Positions 34,937-46,330 of a stretch of DNA of 64,000 bases are shown one piece after another. The notes under the pieces are model-generated. The model did not search any database, was not told the DNA's origin, and saw only the letters and a program-made list of their open reading frames with translations. The stretch is from assembly GCF_965363235.1 (NCBI RefSeq), contig NC_134849.1, forward strand, positions 48,244,122 to 48,308,121. Direction: 5' to 3'. The stretch's first letter is position 1, and the number at the start of each line of letters is the position of its first letter. The translations under genes and the position numbers were made by a program. This stretch comes from Mytilus galloprovincialis (lineage: Eukaryota; Mollusca; Bivalvia; Mytilida; Mytilidae).

Positions 34937-37900
34937 CTGTAAAACAATAAAGATATTTATTTTTACTTTAAGTAGATAAATAATAAAATACTCCTATACT
35001 CATAAAGGTTTGGTTTTGCTGGTCAGGGATACACTATATATAGTTTCTGATACTTGCACTAATATCTCACCTTCTTAGTTGATTGCATTTTTCATGGCAG
35101 CCATTTTAACAAATTATTCTCAAAGAATATTTAAAGTCTATTTACTATATGGTTTTGAATATAGATTCATATTTGCCACAAGACATTAACAGGAATTAAT
35201 CAGATAGAAATCCTCTTAGAAACTTTATTCATGCAAGACTTTCTTTCAAAGTAAAAATATCATTCACATATGCAAAACAATAAATGATGCCTAAAGAAGT
35301 CTTATTCAGTGCCAACAGGCAAGGATCCAGCCAAAAGTGGGATCCCAACCCTGGGACCCTCCCTTAGAATCGACATTTGATACTCATAGACAACAAAAGA
35401 AAGACATGATATTTCTATCACAAAAAGGACACAAACATCTGTGTTCAAAGTCAGATGAACCTGGTCTGAAAGAGAGATATGTATGCAATGATCCAACATA
35501 CCAAATATAACTGTCACTCACTAAAGTGCATACATTAAAATTCTTGCCTGCTTTACTGATTATGATGATTTTTTTTGCCATTAATATTTGTTTAATTAAA
35601 ACTGTAAAAATCAAATGTGAAAACAAATCATATATTTTTTTTATATCTTCATTAAACTTGAGAAATAGGACAACAGAAAAATGACTGAAGTAAAACATAT
35701 TAAGGCACCTGTGAGAGATAATACGGATTATCCAGCTCTACTTACTTATAAAATATAAAATAGTTTAATGTCTCCAATAACCATTAACATGCAAAAGAAT
35801 TGTTTTACTTGTTTTGAGAATGTATTTAAAGATGAATGAAAATTCATCTACGGCTATTCTTCTTCAAGTCCACAAATAACCTTTTCTTGGAAGAGTTTAT
35901 AATGTATGTGTATTAAAGACAGTAATATAAAAGTAACTTCTGTTTATTGAAATTTATGGCTTTGTTCCATACATCGTAAATTCAGAATTGTTTTTATTAT
36001 GTTTTAATTTATGAGAAAATTGTGACAGGATAAAAGAGGGACGAAAGATACCAAAGGGACAGTCAAACTCATAAATCTAAAACAAACTGACAACGCCATG
36101 GCTAAAAATGAAAAAGACATACAAACAACAGCACACAGGACACAACATAGAAAACTAAAGAATAAACAACACGAACCCCACCAAAAAACTAGGGTAAGCA
36201 GATCCTGCTCCACATGTGGCACCCGTCATGTTGCTTATGTGATAACAAATCTAATTCTGTAGGTCACATTCATGAAAGGGAAGGGGATTGTAGTTACAAC
36301 GTAAGGAACATATCTGATATCATTTGTGAAACGGTTATTCCATAACGGTCAACCAACTCGTGCAGGCCATTCATTAAGAGGCGGTACCCGGTACTTTTAC
36401 CCTCTTATGCTACTGATGAGTACCACCTGAATTCAGGAATTTTTATATAAGATGTTCATTGAATACATTGAAAAGTACCACCTACAAATAGAAATGTACC
36501 GGTCAACATGAAAGATAATGAAACCCCTGCTCGTGATGGCGTCCGTAAAATTTACGAAGGGATGATTTCAACTTCACCATTTGGAACTCTTGGTTTAATA
36601 GCTTCCTTGTGAGCAGCAACCCTCTATCAAGAAAATCATGATAGGAAATGCAAGCACGGGAATATCGTATCAATTGGGAGATCAGGGATGATTCCAGGTG
36701 TTTTCAAATGGGTCCCTTGAACATCAAATTGGGAATTTTTATTCTAATTGGGAATTTTTCAAGCATAAAATCTAAGACGAAATAACATTATTTTCCTGAA
36801 AAACGGAAAATGTGTATATATTATTAAGTTTAACCTGTACACTGATGTTCATGTAAGTTGTAACATTTTGAATAATTCTGGATGGGCTACTGTTATTACA
36901 TGAATATCATTGAACATGATGCACTAGTCTATCATCTTAGCTATAGTTACTTAGGCCTATTACAAAAACATATATTTCAGCTAACATAAACCACTGAAAA
37001 AAATCATTCATCGGGTATTTTTTCAACAGCAGGTCATCTCTATAAATTTACCTTAATTCAAATGGATTTCAAATTAAACTGGTCAATTGTCGAATTCAGA
37101 AAAGCAATTACAAAAGTTCATATACTTAATTGATAAGATATTCAAAGCATTGAATCAGTGTTCTTTAAAATTATTTGGATCATCGTCAAAACTTTTGAAA
37201 TAGTTCAATAATGATGACATCGTATTTCATGAATGGTCTATCATCAACATTATTTTCAAAAAACGCTCAAACTTTTGTCTTTTGAGGAAATAATTTCTTT
37301 TACAAAACAAGTTTTCATCATACTATATAACCGGCTCTGCTGGGTGATCTGCTTTTACGAGATCGGCGGCCATTTAACCTTATCCATCAATGTTATATCA
37401 AAATTTGAATTTGCTCTCTGAGGAGGTCTGCTTTGACACCCATTTTTATCAACCTGCTGGGCGATCTGCTTTTTCAAGATCCAATACTCCCATAACATAT
37501 TAAAATCAATTGTATTCGGCTGCTAAAATTGTTTCCCACATGTTGACATAATTAAATCGTTGTTACTAAGATGTGATCGTAAACAGCATTCTTATCCGGA
37601 TTTTAAAACGTTTTGACAACAAACTATGAAAAATTATAGTTGCCTTAATCGATGACAGAAACTTTTCCGGAAATATCGATTTTTATTTTATTTTCCTGAA
37701 TTGGGAATTCATTTTCATGTACATTTTTTTGGGGCCGCTAAGCGGCCCTAAACTATATAGTGGAATCATCCCTGGAGATATATACCCCGTATGCAGGTGC
37801 TGCTGGAATGTTGCTACTTAGAAATGGAAAGTTCACAATTGGAAAGCTGAAATGATCTCTTTTGTCGTAAAGTTTTGTTTTCAACCGACCCTCATTGTCA

Positions 37901-40900
37901 ATTTCTAGATGTAAGTCAAGATATGAGGCCGACTTAACTGTATCTGTAGTATCCTTTATCTCTAGCTCGATTGGATAGATGCGTTCCATATAGTCACCAA
38001 ATTTTGAATTATTTAGTGAAAGAACATCATCTATATAGCGAAAAGTAGAGTTAAAGGATATTGCTAACTTCTTATCTTTCTTCCTAAGAAGTTCCTGCAT
38101 GAAGTCAGCCTCATAATAATAAAGAAACAAGTCAGCAAGTAGAGGGGCACAGTTTGTACCCATTGGTATGCCGACAGTCTGTTGAAAAACACGTCCTCCG
38201 AACGTAACAAATATGTTGTCAATCAAGAAATCAAGCATCTTGATAATATCAGTTTCAGAGAATTTTTTGTTCGAATCAGAGTGATCCTTTACAAAGTAGG
38301 ATTTATACTTAAATAATTAAGAGCTGTGCCATGAGCGCCTGATACGTCTGTTATATTTCAAAAAATAAAGTCCCATTACTTCTCAATGACATATTAGAAT
38401 TTTATAAATAACTAAAGGGAGGTTATTTTAATAGATATAAGACAGTCACAAAAATTTTATGTATTCTGCTTAAGCAATTCTGAGCTGTTGTCTGAAAACT
38501 GGAAATTACACTTTATTATGAAAAAAATTTAATAACTTGGAAAATAAAACTATAAAATTGAAAAATATATAAAAGGAGCTAACATCAATAGATTGAAACA
38601 ATTAACAAAAGTTTCATGTAAATTAGTAAAAGCCTTTCTGAGTTATTGTCTGACATGTCGGCTATGGACAGAGGGACAAACTGACTAATATCAGGAAATG
38701 TTGCATCAATATTCATATATAATATACCATAATACCTTCTGTAAAACAGGAGTAACAGTGGTAAAAAAACACATTTCAAATATTGATGCAAAATTTCCTG
38801 AAATTGCAATGATTCAACATTTTTATCCAATGTTTAACCAGGTGCTCTGCAGGGAGTAGCTTTAAACGACCCCAGTGGTCGAACCCTGAACAGTTGGGGC
38901 AAATTTGGTCACAATATTCAAGCTTGATTCTGTCTGAATTTGGATTATGATCAAATTTTTGACATAATATAGGTTTTTGTCACAAAATTAATGTGGTCAA
39001 AGATCTAACAAATCTATTGCACAATACTGTGCAATTGAAGATTTCTTCAAAAAATTTCAAAATTCAAAATTTGAAAATTTTTGAAAAAAAAGGAAGCCCT
39101 TATAAAAATGGCAAACAAAAAATCCCCCCCCCCCCCCCAACTTTTTGAAACCCCTATGGAGCAATAACACTTAAACACAATCCCATGCTTTCCTTTGTAG
39201 TATTGAACCTTGTAGTACAATTTCAGAGAGATCCATACACTTAAACACAAGTTATTGTCATGATTGTTTGGAAACTAGAAACATGCTTCTTTTTGGCCCC
39301 AAATTCCTACATATTTTGGGCAATTAACCAAAACATTAATCCCAGCCCCCCTTTTGTTATATGGTAGTACAATTTCAGAGAGATCCACACAATTACACAG
39401 AAGTTATTGTCTGGAAACTAGAAAAATGCTTGTTTTGGTCCCTTTTTGGCCCTTAATTCCTAAACTTTGGCCCTATAACCCCTATAAAGAATCCATACCT
39501 TCTACGTGTGGTTTTAAACATTGTGGTATAATTTCAGAGCAATTAAAATACTTGTGCTCAAGTTGATATCCTGAAACTAGAAAATGCTTGTTTTAGGCCC
39601 CTTTTGGGCCCTTAATTCCTAATCGATTTCTCCAAAATCAATCCCAACCTTCCTTTTGTAGTATTGATCCTTCTGCAAAAATTTCATAAAGATCTATTCA
39701 CTTAAACTAAAGTTATTATCTGGAAACCAATGTGTCTTCGAACAACGACACAGACGATGACAACATCATACTATTATACGATAATATTATAAAAATTGCA
39801 ATCAAAGTAAATAAACGCATGCAAAAATTTACGAATTTACATAAATAATGTCACAATATTTTCAATGATTTGATGAATGATATGGGTACAAACCTGACTA
39901 TAACTTTCTGCCAGACTGTATCTAGTTTCTGCTTTCATATGTTCCACTTGTCCTTGTTCAGGTGGGCTGTGAGGTGGTGTCACCTGTTCTAGTTTGACTG
40001 GACTAGACTGGTCCTTGTCCCGGTCTGTAGAGGTAGATATAGCTGAGGTACCATCACGAGATTTTAAAGCTTGAGGTAGAGACATCATCTGAGAGTTTGG
40101 CCGAGGTTGACCTGGAAAAATGTGATGTTGGCTGACACTTGAGGTCTGAATCATGCTCTCATATGTCAGGGCATGCTGCAATAATGCCCTCTGCTGCATG
40201 GCAAAGGCATGATATGCAGCCATATTAACCTGCCCTGTTGGTCTGGCAGCTGGTGCCCTCTGATTTCCCAGTTTACCACGCATGTGAACATTTCTTTCAT
40301 GTCTTCTTAAATCATTTGATTGAGTAAAACACCTGTAAAAAAACAGTGTAAACTATTATTTTACTGAAACAGAAATGTTATAGACTCAAAACAATATTGT
40401 AAGTATATATGTTAGAAGATATTAAAATATTGCTATTTAATAATAAACAAGAATGTGTCTCCAGTACACAGATGCCCCAGCCGCACTATCATTTTCTATG
40501 TTCAGTGGACCGAAAAATGGGAGGAAATCTCTAATTTGGCATTAAAATTAATTAGAAAGATCATATCATAGGAAACATGTGTACCGAGTTTCAAGTTGAT
40601 TGGATTTCAACTTCATCAAAAACTACCTCGACCAAAAACTTTAACCTGAAGGGGGACAGACGGACTGCACTATCATTTGCTATGTTCAGTCAACCGTGAA
40701 AATGGGGGAAAAACTCTAATTTGGCATTAAAATAAGGAAGATCATATCATAGGGAACAGCATATATACAGTGTACTCAAAGTTTCAAGTTGATTGGACTT
40801 CATCTTCATTAAAAACTACCTTGACCAAAAACTTTAACCTGATACGAGACAAACGGACTACACTATTATTTTCTATGTTCAGTGGACCAATGGGGGACAA

Positions 40901-43900
40901 TCTCTAATTTGGCATTAAAATTAGAACGATCATATCATAGGGAACATGTGTACTAAGTTTCAAGTTGATCAGACTTCAACTTCATCAAAAACTACCTTGA
41001 CCAAAAACTTTAACCTGAAGCGGGACAGGCAGAAGGACGAACGGACGAAGGAACGAACCAACAGACTCACAGACAAGAAAACAAAATATCCCTCTACTAT
41101 CGTAGGTGTAGGTGGGAGATAAAAACATTGTTTTGAGCTGCAGCTTCATTTCAAGAGAACCAATTAAAGTCTAGAACTATTCCATACTCATTTTAATAAG
41201 CATTTAAATTAAATTATCAATTATTTGTTATCAAAATTCACATTTTCAAGAAAAAATCCTGCTTGGACAACAATTTTAACTGTTTTAATACAGCAGGTGT
41301 AGACTGGATATCTTTTTACTTTATCATAGTCTTCATTAGTTCTTTACAATTGTTTATGTATTTGTATAAAAACTCCAGTCAACTTTATCAAAAACCACCT
41401 CGACCAAAAACTTTAACCTGTAGCAGGACAGACGGACGCACAGACCAGAAAACATTATGCCTATAAATGGGGCATAAAAACATTAAAATGTCTTATGAAC
41501 AGTACTGTAATAAAGAATGGCACTTATAAGCTAGTGGTCTTTGATATAATAACATGGTAGTGAGAACCTTGTCTGTGGTTGCTTATGCAATATCTAACTA
41601 TTTATTTTGTTCCATCAGTCTATTGTTCAAGCCTGCATGTTGATAACTTGGGTTGTTGGGGTGCTATATCCTGCATCATTACAAGATTGTGTTAAACAAT
41701 TATATTTTGTAAACAACATTAGTTTTATCTTTTAGTTTGTTTCATTTTTGTTCATGCTTGGGTCTTTTATAGCTGACTATACTTTATGGGTGGTTTTTTT
41801 GTGTTGATGTCTGCATGGTGATCTACAATTGCTAATAGCTACATGATTTGAACACAGATGGATATTGGGCTCATTGGCAATATGTCACATCGCCTTAATT
41901 TAAATTGTAAAGTGTCGCTCCACACTTTTTTTTTGAAAAGCAATTTCTTAAAGTCATCTGCAGAAAGATGTTTTGATATATACATTTTTAATGACTGGAA
42001 ACATTGATAACGAGATGATTTTCACAACAGGTAAGGTATTCTAAAAAGATTTACTGCAAATGGAATACAGCAACCATATCTCAACATTTTAAAAGTTTTT
42101 GGTTGTCCATGTTTCTTTTATAGAGACCAAATTAGATTTTTGTGGACACAAATTAACTAAAAACAGTATCCATGTACTACAATGTTGTACAATGAAATGG
42201 AGATTTTTTTTATTTGGGACATACATCTTATTGGAATTTACATCATACCCAAACACAGTCACATAGTAAATGTAACCTTTTCCCCACTCTATAAATGGGG
42301 TATAGATGAACAGATTGAAAAACAAGGTTTAAACAGTAAACCTCCCACTCTTAATGTGGAAGTATGCATGAATGGAAGAAAGTCAAGAAAGACAAGAACA
42401 AAATTTGTCGTTACTTCTAAATATTTGTATTGCAACAAATTGATATAACACAACAATTAAATTCTATCAGTTTGGAGAGATACTGGACCTAACAATTTTA
42501 ACCCTTTTCTAAATATAAGTCAAAGTGATTGTCCTCCTTCACAGATATTTCTTAAACAAACATGTTATTGATAAGGTTATTTTAAGTGGGTAACAATAAT
42601 CCCTATCTCCAGCTATTACAAACACAGGTACCCTATTCATCAAGATTTAGTACATGTCACACACAAAGAAAGGTTTTAAATGTGAACATGTAAGATTTGA
42701 CCTTATTATACTATTTTTCCCAAAGTAAACAGCTTAACCAGATATTTTTCCATTTTTTTTTACCTGAGCTTTATTCATCAAAGAGTACATAACAAATGCA
42801 TTTAATTTCAGCCATTTACTCAACTGAAATATTAGACATTTAAATGAGGGTCTATAATTTGTAATAACCTTGTTACGGGTAACTTATTTGTTTGTCAGTT
42901 TTACCATCAATACCTTTATAATTCCTGCTTCCCAAGGACAGGGATTATAAACAGGTTCATTGCTTGAAAGCAGAGAAAACATAAAGTCTATACTGATTGT
43001 GGGTAAGAAAGGTACATGTCAATGACAAAAAATGAAAATCTTCTGATTTCTGGTTTAAAATTTATACCTAAATTTACTTTACACTTAAAATTCAAAAACA
43101 TTAGATCTGACAGTTGTAAATGCATATATGTAACAAAGTTTTATCAAGTAAATCTATATTTTTGAGAGAAATTTCTTTATAACTTAGTGCAGATTGATAG
43201 CCCACGATCTCAAAAAACATAGTCCACAAAAATACCTGGAAAATTATTTGGTTAAAACTTTACTGACTAAGAACTAGATATGAATTAATGCCATGTCATT
43301 ATAACTGAAAATTTTTCTTAAGTTTACTTTTAAAGTCACTTGATAAATAAGAAATTCTGGATATAAAATGGTGAAATTAAGTTTTTCATAATACTTCATA
43401 TCATGAGTAGCCAGACTTTTTCTCACTTTTTTTTACAACTCTCAGGTGTTGACCTACCCTACAGTGACCCTTAATCTATCTGATATCCATTTAAATTAAA
43501 ACAAGATTTTACAAAACAATATCGGTTTCAGATATCAGTATGAAGTATTGTAACACACAGAGGAAATTAGAAGGAATAAATCCTTTATTCATTTGATATG
43601 TACTGGAAAACATCTTTGTTTTTCATGGATATAATGGAAAAAATATGTAAAGGGTCAATAAAGTGTATTGATTTTTACATAGAAAAAATATAGCAGTTTA
43701 TATGTAACTAACTTCCTGTTAAGTGTAATGTTCATGGTGAGACACAATAACAAATTACTCCTGCTACAGAACTTATACACTTACACACTAAATAACACAA
43801 ACAAAACAGAGTTAGTAGCATGATAGTACAACCTTTTATCTTGTTGTAGGATACATTGGTAATGTATGTACAAAGATACAATATTGAGTCAAACAACATT

Positions 43901-46094
43901 TGGGACTGTTATAGACAACACAATGGATGAATTTTAGTTGAGTTATGCTAAAAACCTATACATTAAAGATAGTACTTATTTCCCATTGATTGCAACCCAA
44001 ACAAGGGCAACTATTTGAGATTTTAGTTTTCCCCTAAGGATTTAAAGGATGTATCACAAAGTTAAATACAGCTATGAAACTGTTTATTGTTTATAAGTCC
44101 GACATATAGAAACACTACGGAAAAAATCCCAATTTTTTCATAATGTTAGAGGTACCAATTTTACTGCACCAGAGGTGCGTTTGACATAAAATGTCTCTTC
44201 TGTGATATTTGGGCCAACACATTTGAAAATACAAAACAATAATAAACATTGAAGAGCTGATAAAACAAACAAAAAAACAAAAGTAAATGGACAAACCCAG
44301 ACAAAACATCATAGCTATGCAAGGGGGACTGATTCAATCCTTAATATATTAAATGATTCCCAATGTTAATATAATAGCAAGTTATCCAATAAGACAAGTT
44401 GTAATTGATAAACATGAAAACAGATAGGTTACCACCATTTGCTCTGCCAGATCAGATTAAAGAATGTTTTGCTGACATTATGAATGAAGCTCCTGCTGAT
44501 AACATGCATTTGCTTTCTGTTTTGGGAACATATGTAAGGCTTAGATAACAAACATAACGTTTTGAGCTGCAGTTTCATTTCAAGAGAACCAAAAATTGTC
44601 TAGAACTGTTTCAAACTCATTTTAACAAGCAGTTTAATTAAATTATCAATTATTTGTTATCAAAATTCAAATTTTCAAGAAATTATCCTGCTTGGACAAC
44701 AATTTTAACTGTTCTAATAGAGCAGGTGTAGACTGGATATCTTTTTATTTTGTCATAGTCTTCATTAGTTCTTTACAATTGTGAATTTATTTGTACATCA
44801 AAAGCCCATAGTCCCTTTGTAAAACAAGCAATCTCCAAATATCTCAGCATTACCCAATTTGAAGACAAAATGACTATTTTATCTACTAACACACCTTAAT
44901 TTCCGTAACTGTTTTTAACAATTCGTTTTACTGGTCAATAGGGAAAATGGACTGCAATTTTAAACTAGATATTTTGAAAATTCAATGAGTGTTTGTTGGG
45001 CAGGGACATTTCTAACCACTTTAATGAGGCATAGGCATTGGTTATACAAATTACATTTTAAATTTAGACCAGGTGAAAAGTCACCTTGTAAGCAAAGATC
45101 AGACAAATAATGACAAGAAACCAGAGTTACTGAGAAAGTAAGATGAAAATGGGTATAATTCCTGAACTAATGATCACATGACTGTATAAAGTAACTTCCT
45201 GCCTGTCAATATCACACAGTGTTAGATCAATTACCACAGACTGGACATTGCATGTTTCTTATTGATTTCTTATTCCCACTATTTCTCACTTATTAAACAC
45301 TGTCTGTCCAATTATTTCTATCGGAAAAACAAACTAATTTGTTTCATATTCTTCATTTGTCTGAAATAAGGTAATATTTCAAAAGTTTTGATAATATTGA
45401 GATGATGGTTATTATGTTTTATAGTCAGGCCAAAGGAGGACACCTATATTGATGCTTACTGTAGGGGTCTTCTTGATCATCATAACCATTGATTATTTTG
45501 TAAAACTTGATACATAAATGCCTAAGGTTACAGATCAGGTTTTGGTGGTCATAGACTGGTTTAAATCCAAAATGAATTCCAAAGTAAAGAAATATGTAAT
45601 TCAGAGTCTGCAATTGACTTCAGTTAGTGAAATAAAAATCCCAATTACATTGTCATATCAGGGTAAATGAGGCACAAGTTTGGTATGTATTTATATGCTT
45701 CTCCTAATATAAATGTATTTTCCTGGATTTATATCTATCATACATAAGAATTTTGTGCTTTCAATCAAAAGATAAAACCTTAATAAATATATATGCTTTC
45801 TATAAATGGGAGATAACTCATCTATATTTTAAGATTAACTTACCTATGACATATTTTACATTTGTATGGACGTTCCCCTGTATGAACTCTTTCATGGACC
45901 TTGAGATTTGATGACCAGAGAAATGATTTCCCACATGTTGTACACACATAAGGTCTGTCTGCTCGATGTAACTGTTCATGTTTCCTCAGAGTTGCAACTT
46001 CTCGAAAAGATCTTTGACAAACCTCACATTTGTAAGGACGTGGTCCATTTGTGGCTGGCAATCTGATGCAGTGGTCTGTCCCATCCTCATCCAT
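34304..46094 (-). CDS. C2H2 zinc-finger transcription factor with Ikaros/Hunchback-like C-terminal fingers (3 coding exons)
   Basis: Joining minus-strand exons 46094-45844, 40332-39894 and 34936-34304 gives 440 residues in one frame. Three C2H2 fingers (C23-C26-H39-H43, C51-C54-H67-H71, C79-C82-H95-H100) stand at the N terminus; the second linker is the canonical TGERP. They suit sequence-specific DNA binding in the nucleus. The middle is Gln/Ser/Pro-rich with a SUMO synergy-type motif PVKLEQVTP around K197. VIDLS (about 313-317) resembles a CtBP-binding PxDLS motif. The C-terminal pair (C371-C374-H387-H391; C401-C404-H417-H421), with DPFVCPSC and DRIEF, resembles the dimerisation fingers of Ikaros and Hunchback. 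The N-terminal fingers do not resemble those of Ikaros, so I do not name an orthologue. Repression through CtBP and dimerisation are inferences. Start: first ATG in exon 2, G at -3 if joined to exon 1, G at +4. Confidence 0.9.
36363..36529. mobile_element. 167-bp hAT-like MITE with CTCGTG duplication
   Basis: Ends CAGGCCATTCATT and (complement of right end) CAGGGGTTTCATT match at 10 of 13 positions and begin with the CAG(G) typical of hAT elements. The 6-bp direct repeat CTCGTG flanks it (36357-36362 and 36530-36535). Removing the element plus one copy restores the expected Penelope-like sequence CCAACTCGTGATGGCG. It encodes nothing. Confidence 0.7.
36683..37773. mobile_element. 1.09-kb hAT-like non-autonomous element with GGAGAT duplication
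   Basis: Inverted ends AGGGATGATTCCA are perfect over 13 bp (14 if the C/G next to them are counted). GGAGAT occurs at 36677-36682 and 37774-37779, and the element interrupts the Penelope-like frame at that word. Near the right end is a perfect hairpin GGGCCGCT-A-AGCGGCCC (37732-37748). Inside, CTGCTGGGYGATCTGC occurs twice (about 37338 and 37455). A 5-6-bp duplication is shorter than the usual 8 bp of hAT, so the family call is tentative. No transposase is present. Confidence 0.7.
38838..39790 (+). repeat. Bivalve element, copy B (same family as 25.7 kb)
   Basis: Starts CAGGTGCTCTGCAGGGAGTAG with a GGTCGAACCCTGAACAG segment and ends CTTCGAACAACGACACAGACG and CATCATACTATTATACGA, parallel to copy A. 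Internal ~160-bp repeats each carry a CTTAATTCCTAAA or related core. A 16-nt poly-C run lies at about 39123-39138. It sits in intron 3 of the zinc-finger gene. Confidence 0.75.
39894..40332 (-). CDS. Coding exon 2 (transcript exon 3) of the zinc-finger gene: end of finger 3 and linker region
   Basis: The acceptor (CTGTTTTTTTACAG) ends at 40333. The first base completes the split arginine codon and is followed by [16 protein letters not shown], which closes finger 3 exactly. The rest is a Gln/Met/Ser/Pro-rich linker with VKLE. The donor is CAG|GTTTGT at 39894/39893. 439 nt plus the carried two bases gives 147 codons, ending in phase 0. Confidence 0.9.
40445..41115 (+). repeat. Bivalve tandem-type repeat, three ~200-bp units
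   Basis: Units starting near 40480, 40670 and 40860 share CACTATCATTTTCTATGTTC, CTCTAATTTGGCATTAAAAT, a TTTCAAGTTGATTGGA segment and CGACCAAAAACTTTAACCTG. The last ends in a GGACGAACGGACGAAGGAAC-type run. The opening AACAAGAATGTGTCTCCAGT is a well-remembered bivalve repeat end. A partial fourth copy lies at 41370-41480. It lies in intron 2 of the zinc-finger gene. Confidence 0.8.
41117..41350. repeat. Intronic direct repeat, copy 1 (partner at 44.56 kb)
   Basis: From GTTTTGAGCTGCAGCTTCAT through AGCAGGTGTAGACTGGATAT to CTTCATTAGTTCTTTACAAT, this ~235-bp segment is about 90 percent identical by eye to 44562-44800 in the same orientation. It matches none of the repeat families I know. Both copies are in intron 2. 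Confidence 0.85.
41370..41485 (+). repeat. Partial copy of the 40.45-kb bivalve repeat
   Basis: CAACTTTATCAAAAACCACC, CGACCAAAAACTTTAACCTG and an ACAGACCAGAAAAC segment correspond to the end of the repeat unit. The copy directly follows the direct-repeat segment at 41117-41350. Confidence 0.7.
41740..41890 (-). repeat. Diverged copy of the 2.4-kb mytilid repeat
   Basis: CTTTTATAGCTGACTATACT and ATTGGGCTCATTGGCAATAT are recognisable remnants of the opposite strand of the family described at 2410-2573. Confidence 0.5.
42450..44130. other. Intron 2 sequence, nothing recognised
   Basis: AT-rich intronic DNA without tandem structure, coding frames or element ends that I can support. Confidence 0.4.
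44140..44320. repeat. Mytilid-type interspersed repeat (GCACCAGAGGTGCGTTT)
   Basis: CTGCACCAGAGGTGCGTTTG followed by AAAATGTCTCTTCTGTGATA and a TTTGAAAAT(A/C)CAAA segment is a repeat I recall as common in mussels. The 65-codon minus-strand frame over it is incidental. Confidence 0.6.
44562..44800. repeat. Intronic direct repeat, copy 2
   Basis: Second copy of the segment at 41117-41350, in the same orientation about 3.4 kb away. Differences are scattered substitutions and small indels. Confidence 0.85.
44810..45840. other. Intron 2 sequence, nothing recognised
   Basis: AT-rich. The only frame above 60 codons (45613-45425, minus) shows no domain. It ends at the splice donor of the exon at 45844. 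Confidence 0.4.
45844..46094 (-). CDS. Coding exon 1 (transcript exon 2) of the zinc-finger gene: start and fingers 1 to mid-3
   Basis: The acceptor TGTATTTGTAG ends at 46097, leaving two untranslated bases before ATG. The donor ATAG|GTAAGT is at 45844/45843. It contributes 83 complete codons plus two bases (AG) of the next, so the intron is phase 2 and splits the arginine codon in the middle of finger 3, right after its second cysteine. Confidence 0.9.
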
Positions 46095-46199
46095 TTCTAC
46101 AAATACAGTAAAATGTGTATTAAAGTATCTAGAAAGGAGCCTGTGGTTATCGTTTGTTTATGTGTTACATATTTGCTTTTCATTCAATTTCATTACATA

Positions 46200-46325
46200 A
46201 CTTAGGCCGTTAGTTTTCTCGTTTGAATTGTTTTACATTGTCATTTGCGGGCTTTTATAGCTGATTTTACCGTGTGGGCTATACATCAATGAGACAGCAA
46301 CCAAAGACACATTAATAACCAATTA
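46200..46325 (-). repeat. Fragment of the 2.4-kb mytilid repeat family
   Basis: Contains TTTATAGCTGATTTTACCGT and TACATCAATGAGACAGCAAC, both recognisable as parts of that family. It directly abuts a tRNA-derived SINE. Confidence 0.5.
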
Positions 46326-46330
46326 TTAGA

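Larger units (their letters stand above)
36030..38320 (-). pseudogene. Penelope-like reverse-transcriptase fragment and 3' region, split by two hAT-like insertions
   Basis: The minus-strand frame from about 38305 to 37753 contains RT motifs: [21 protein letters not shown], with the [10 protein letters not shown] box holding the paired catalytic aspartates, and later [14 protein letters not shown] and a [20 protein letters not shown] stretch. I recognise this as a bivalve Penelope-like element from memory. Beyond the insertion at 36683-37773 the element resumes (36682 downward) with the expected coding continuation and, past another insertion at 36363-36529, the typical 3' untranslated part to about 36030. 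It is truncated at the 5' end by a stop near 38310. The RT piece is intact over 160 codons, so decay is moderate. It lies in intron 3 of the zinc-finger gene, same strand. Confidence 0.75.

Noticed and set aside
36004..36222. 72-codon hydrophobic minus-strand frame resembling a membrane peptide
   Set aside because: It lies in the 3' untranslated part of the Penelope-like element, a repeated sequence.
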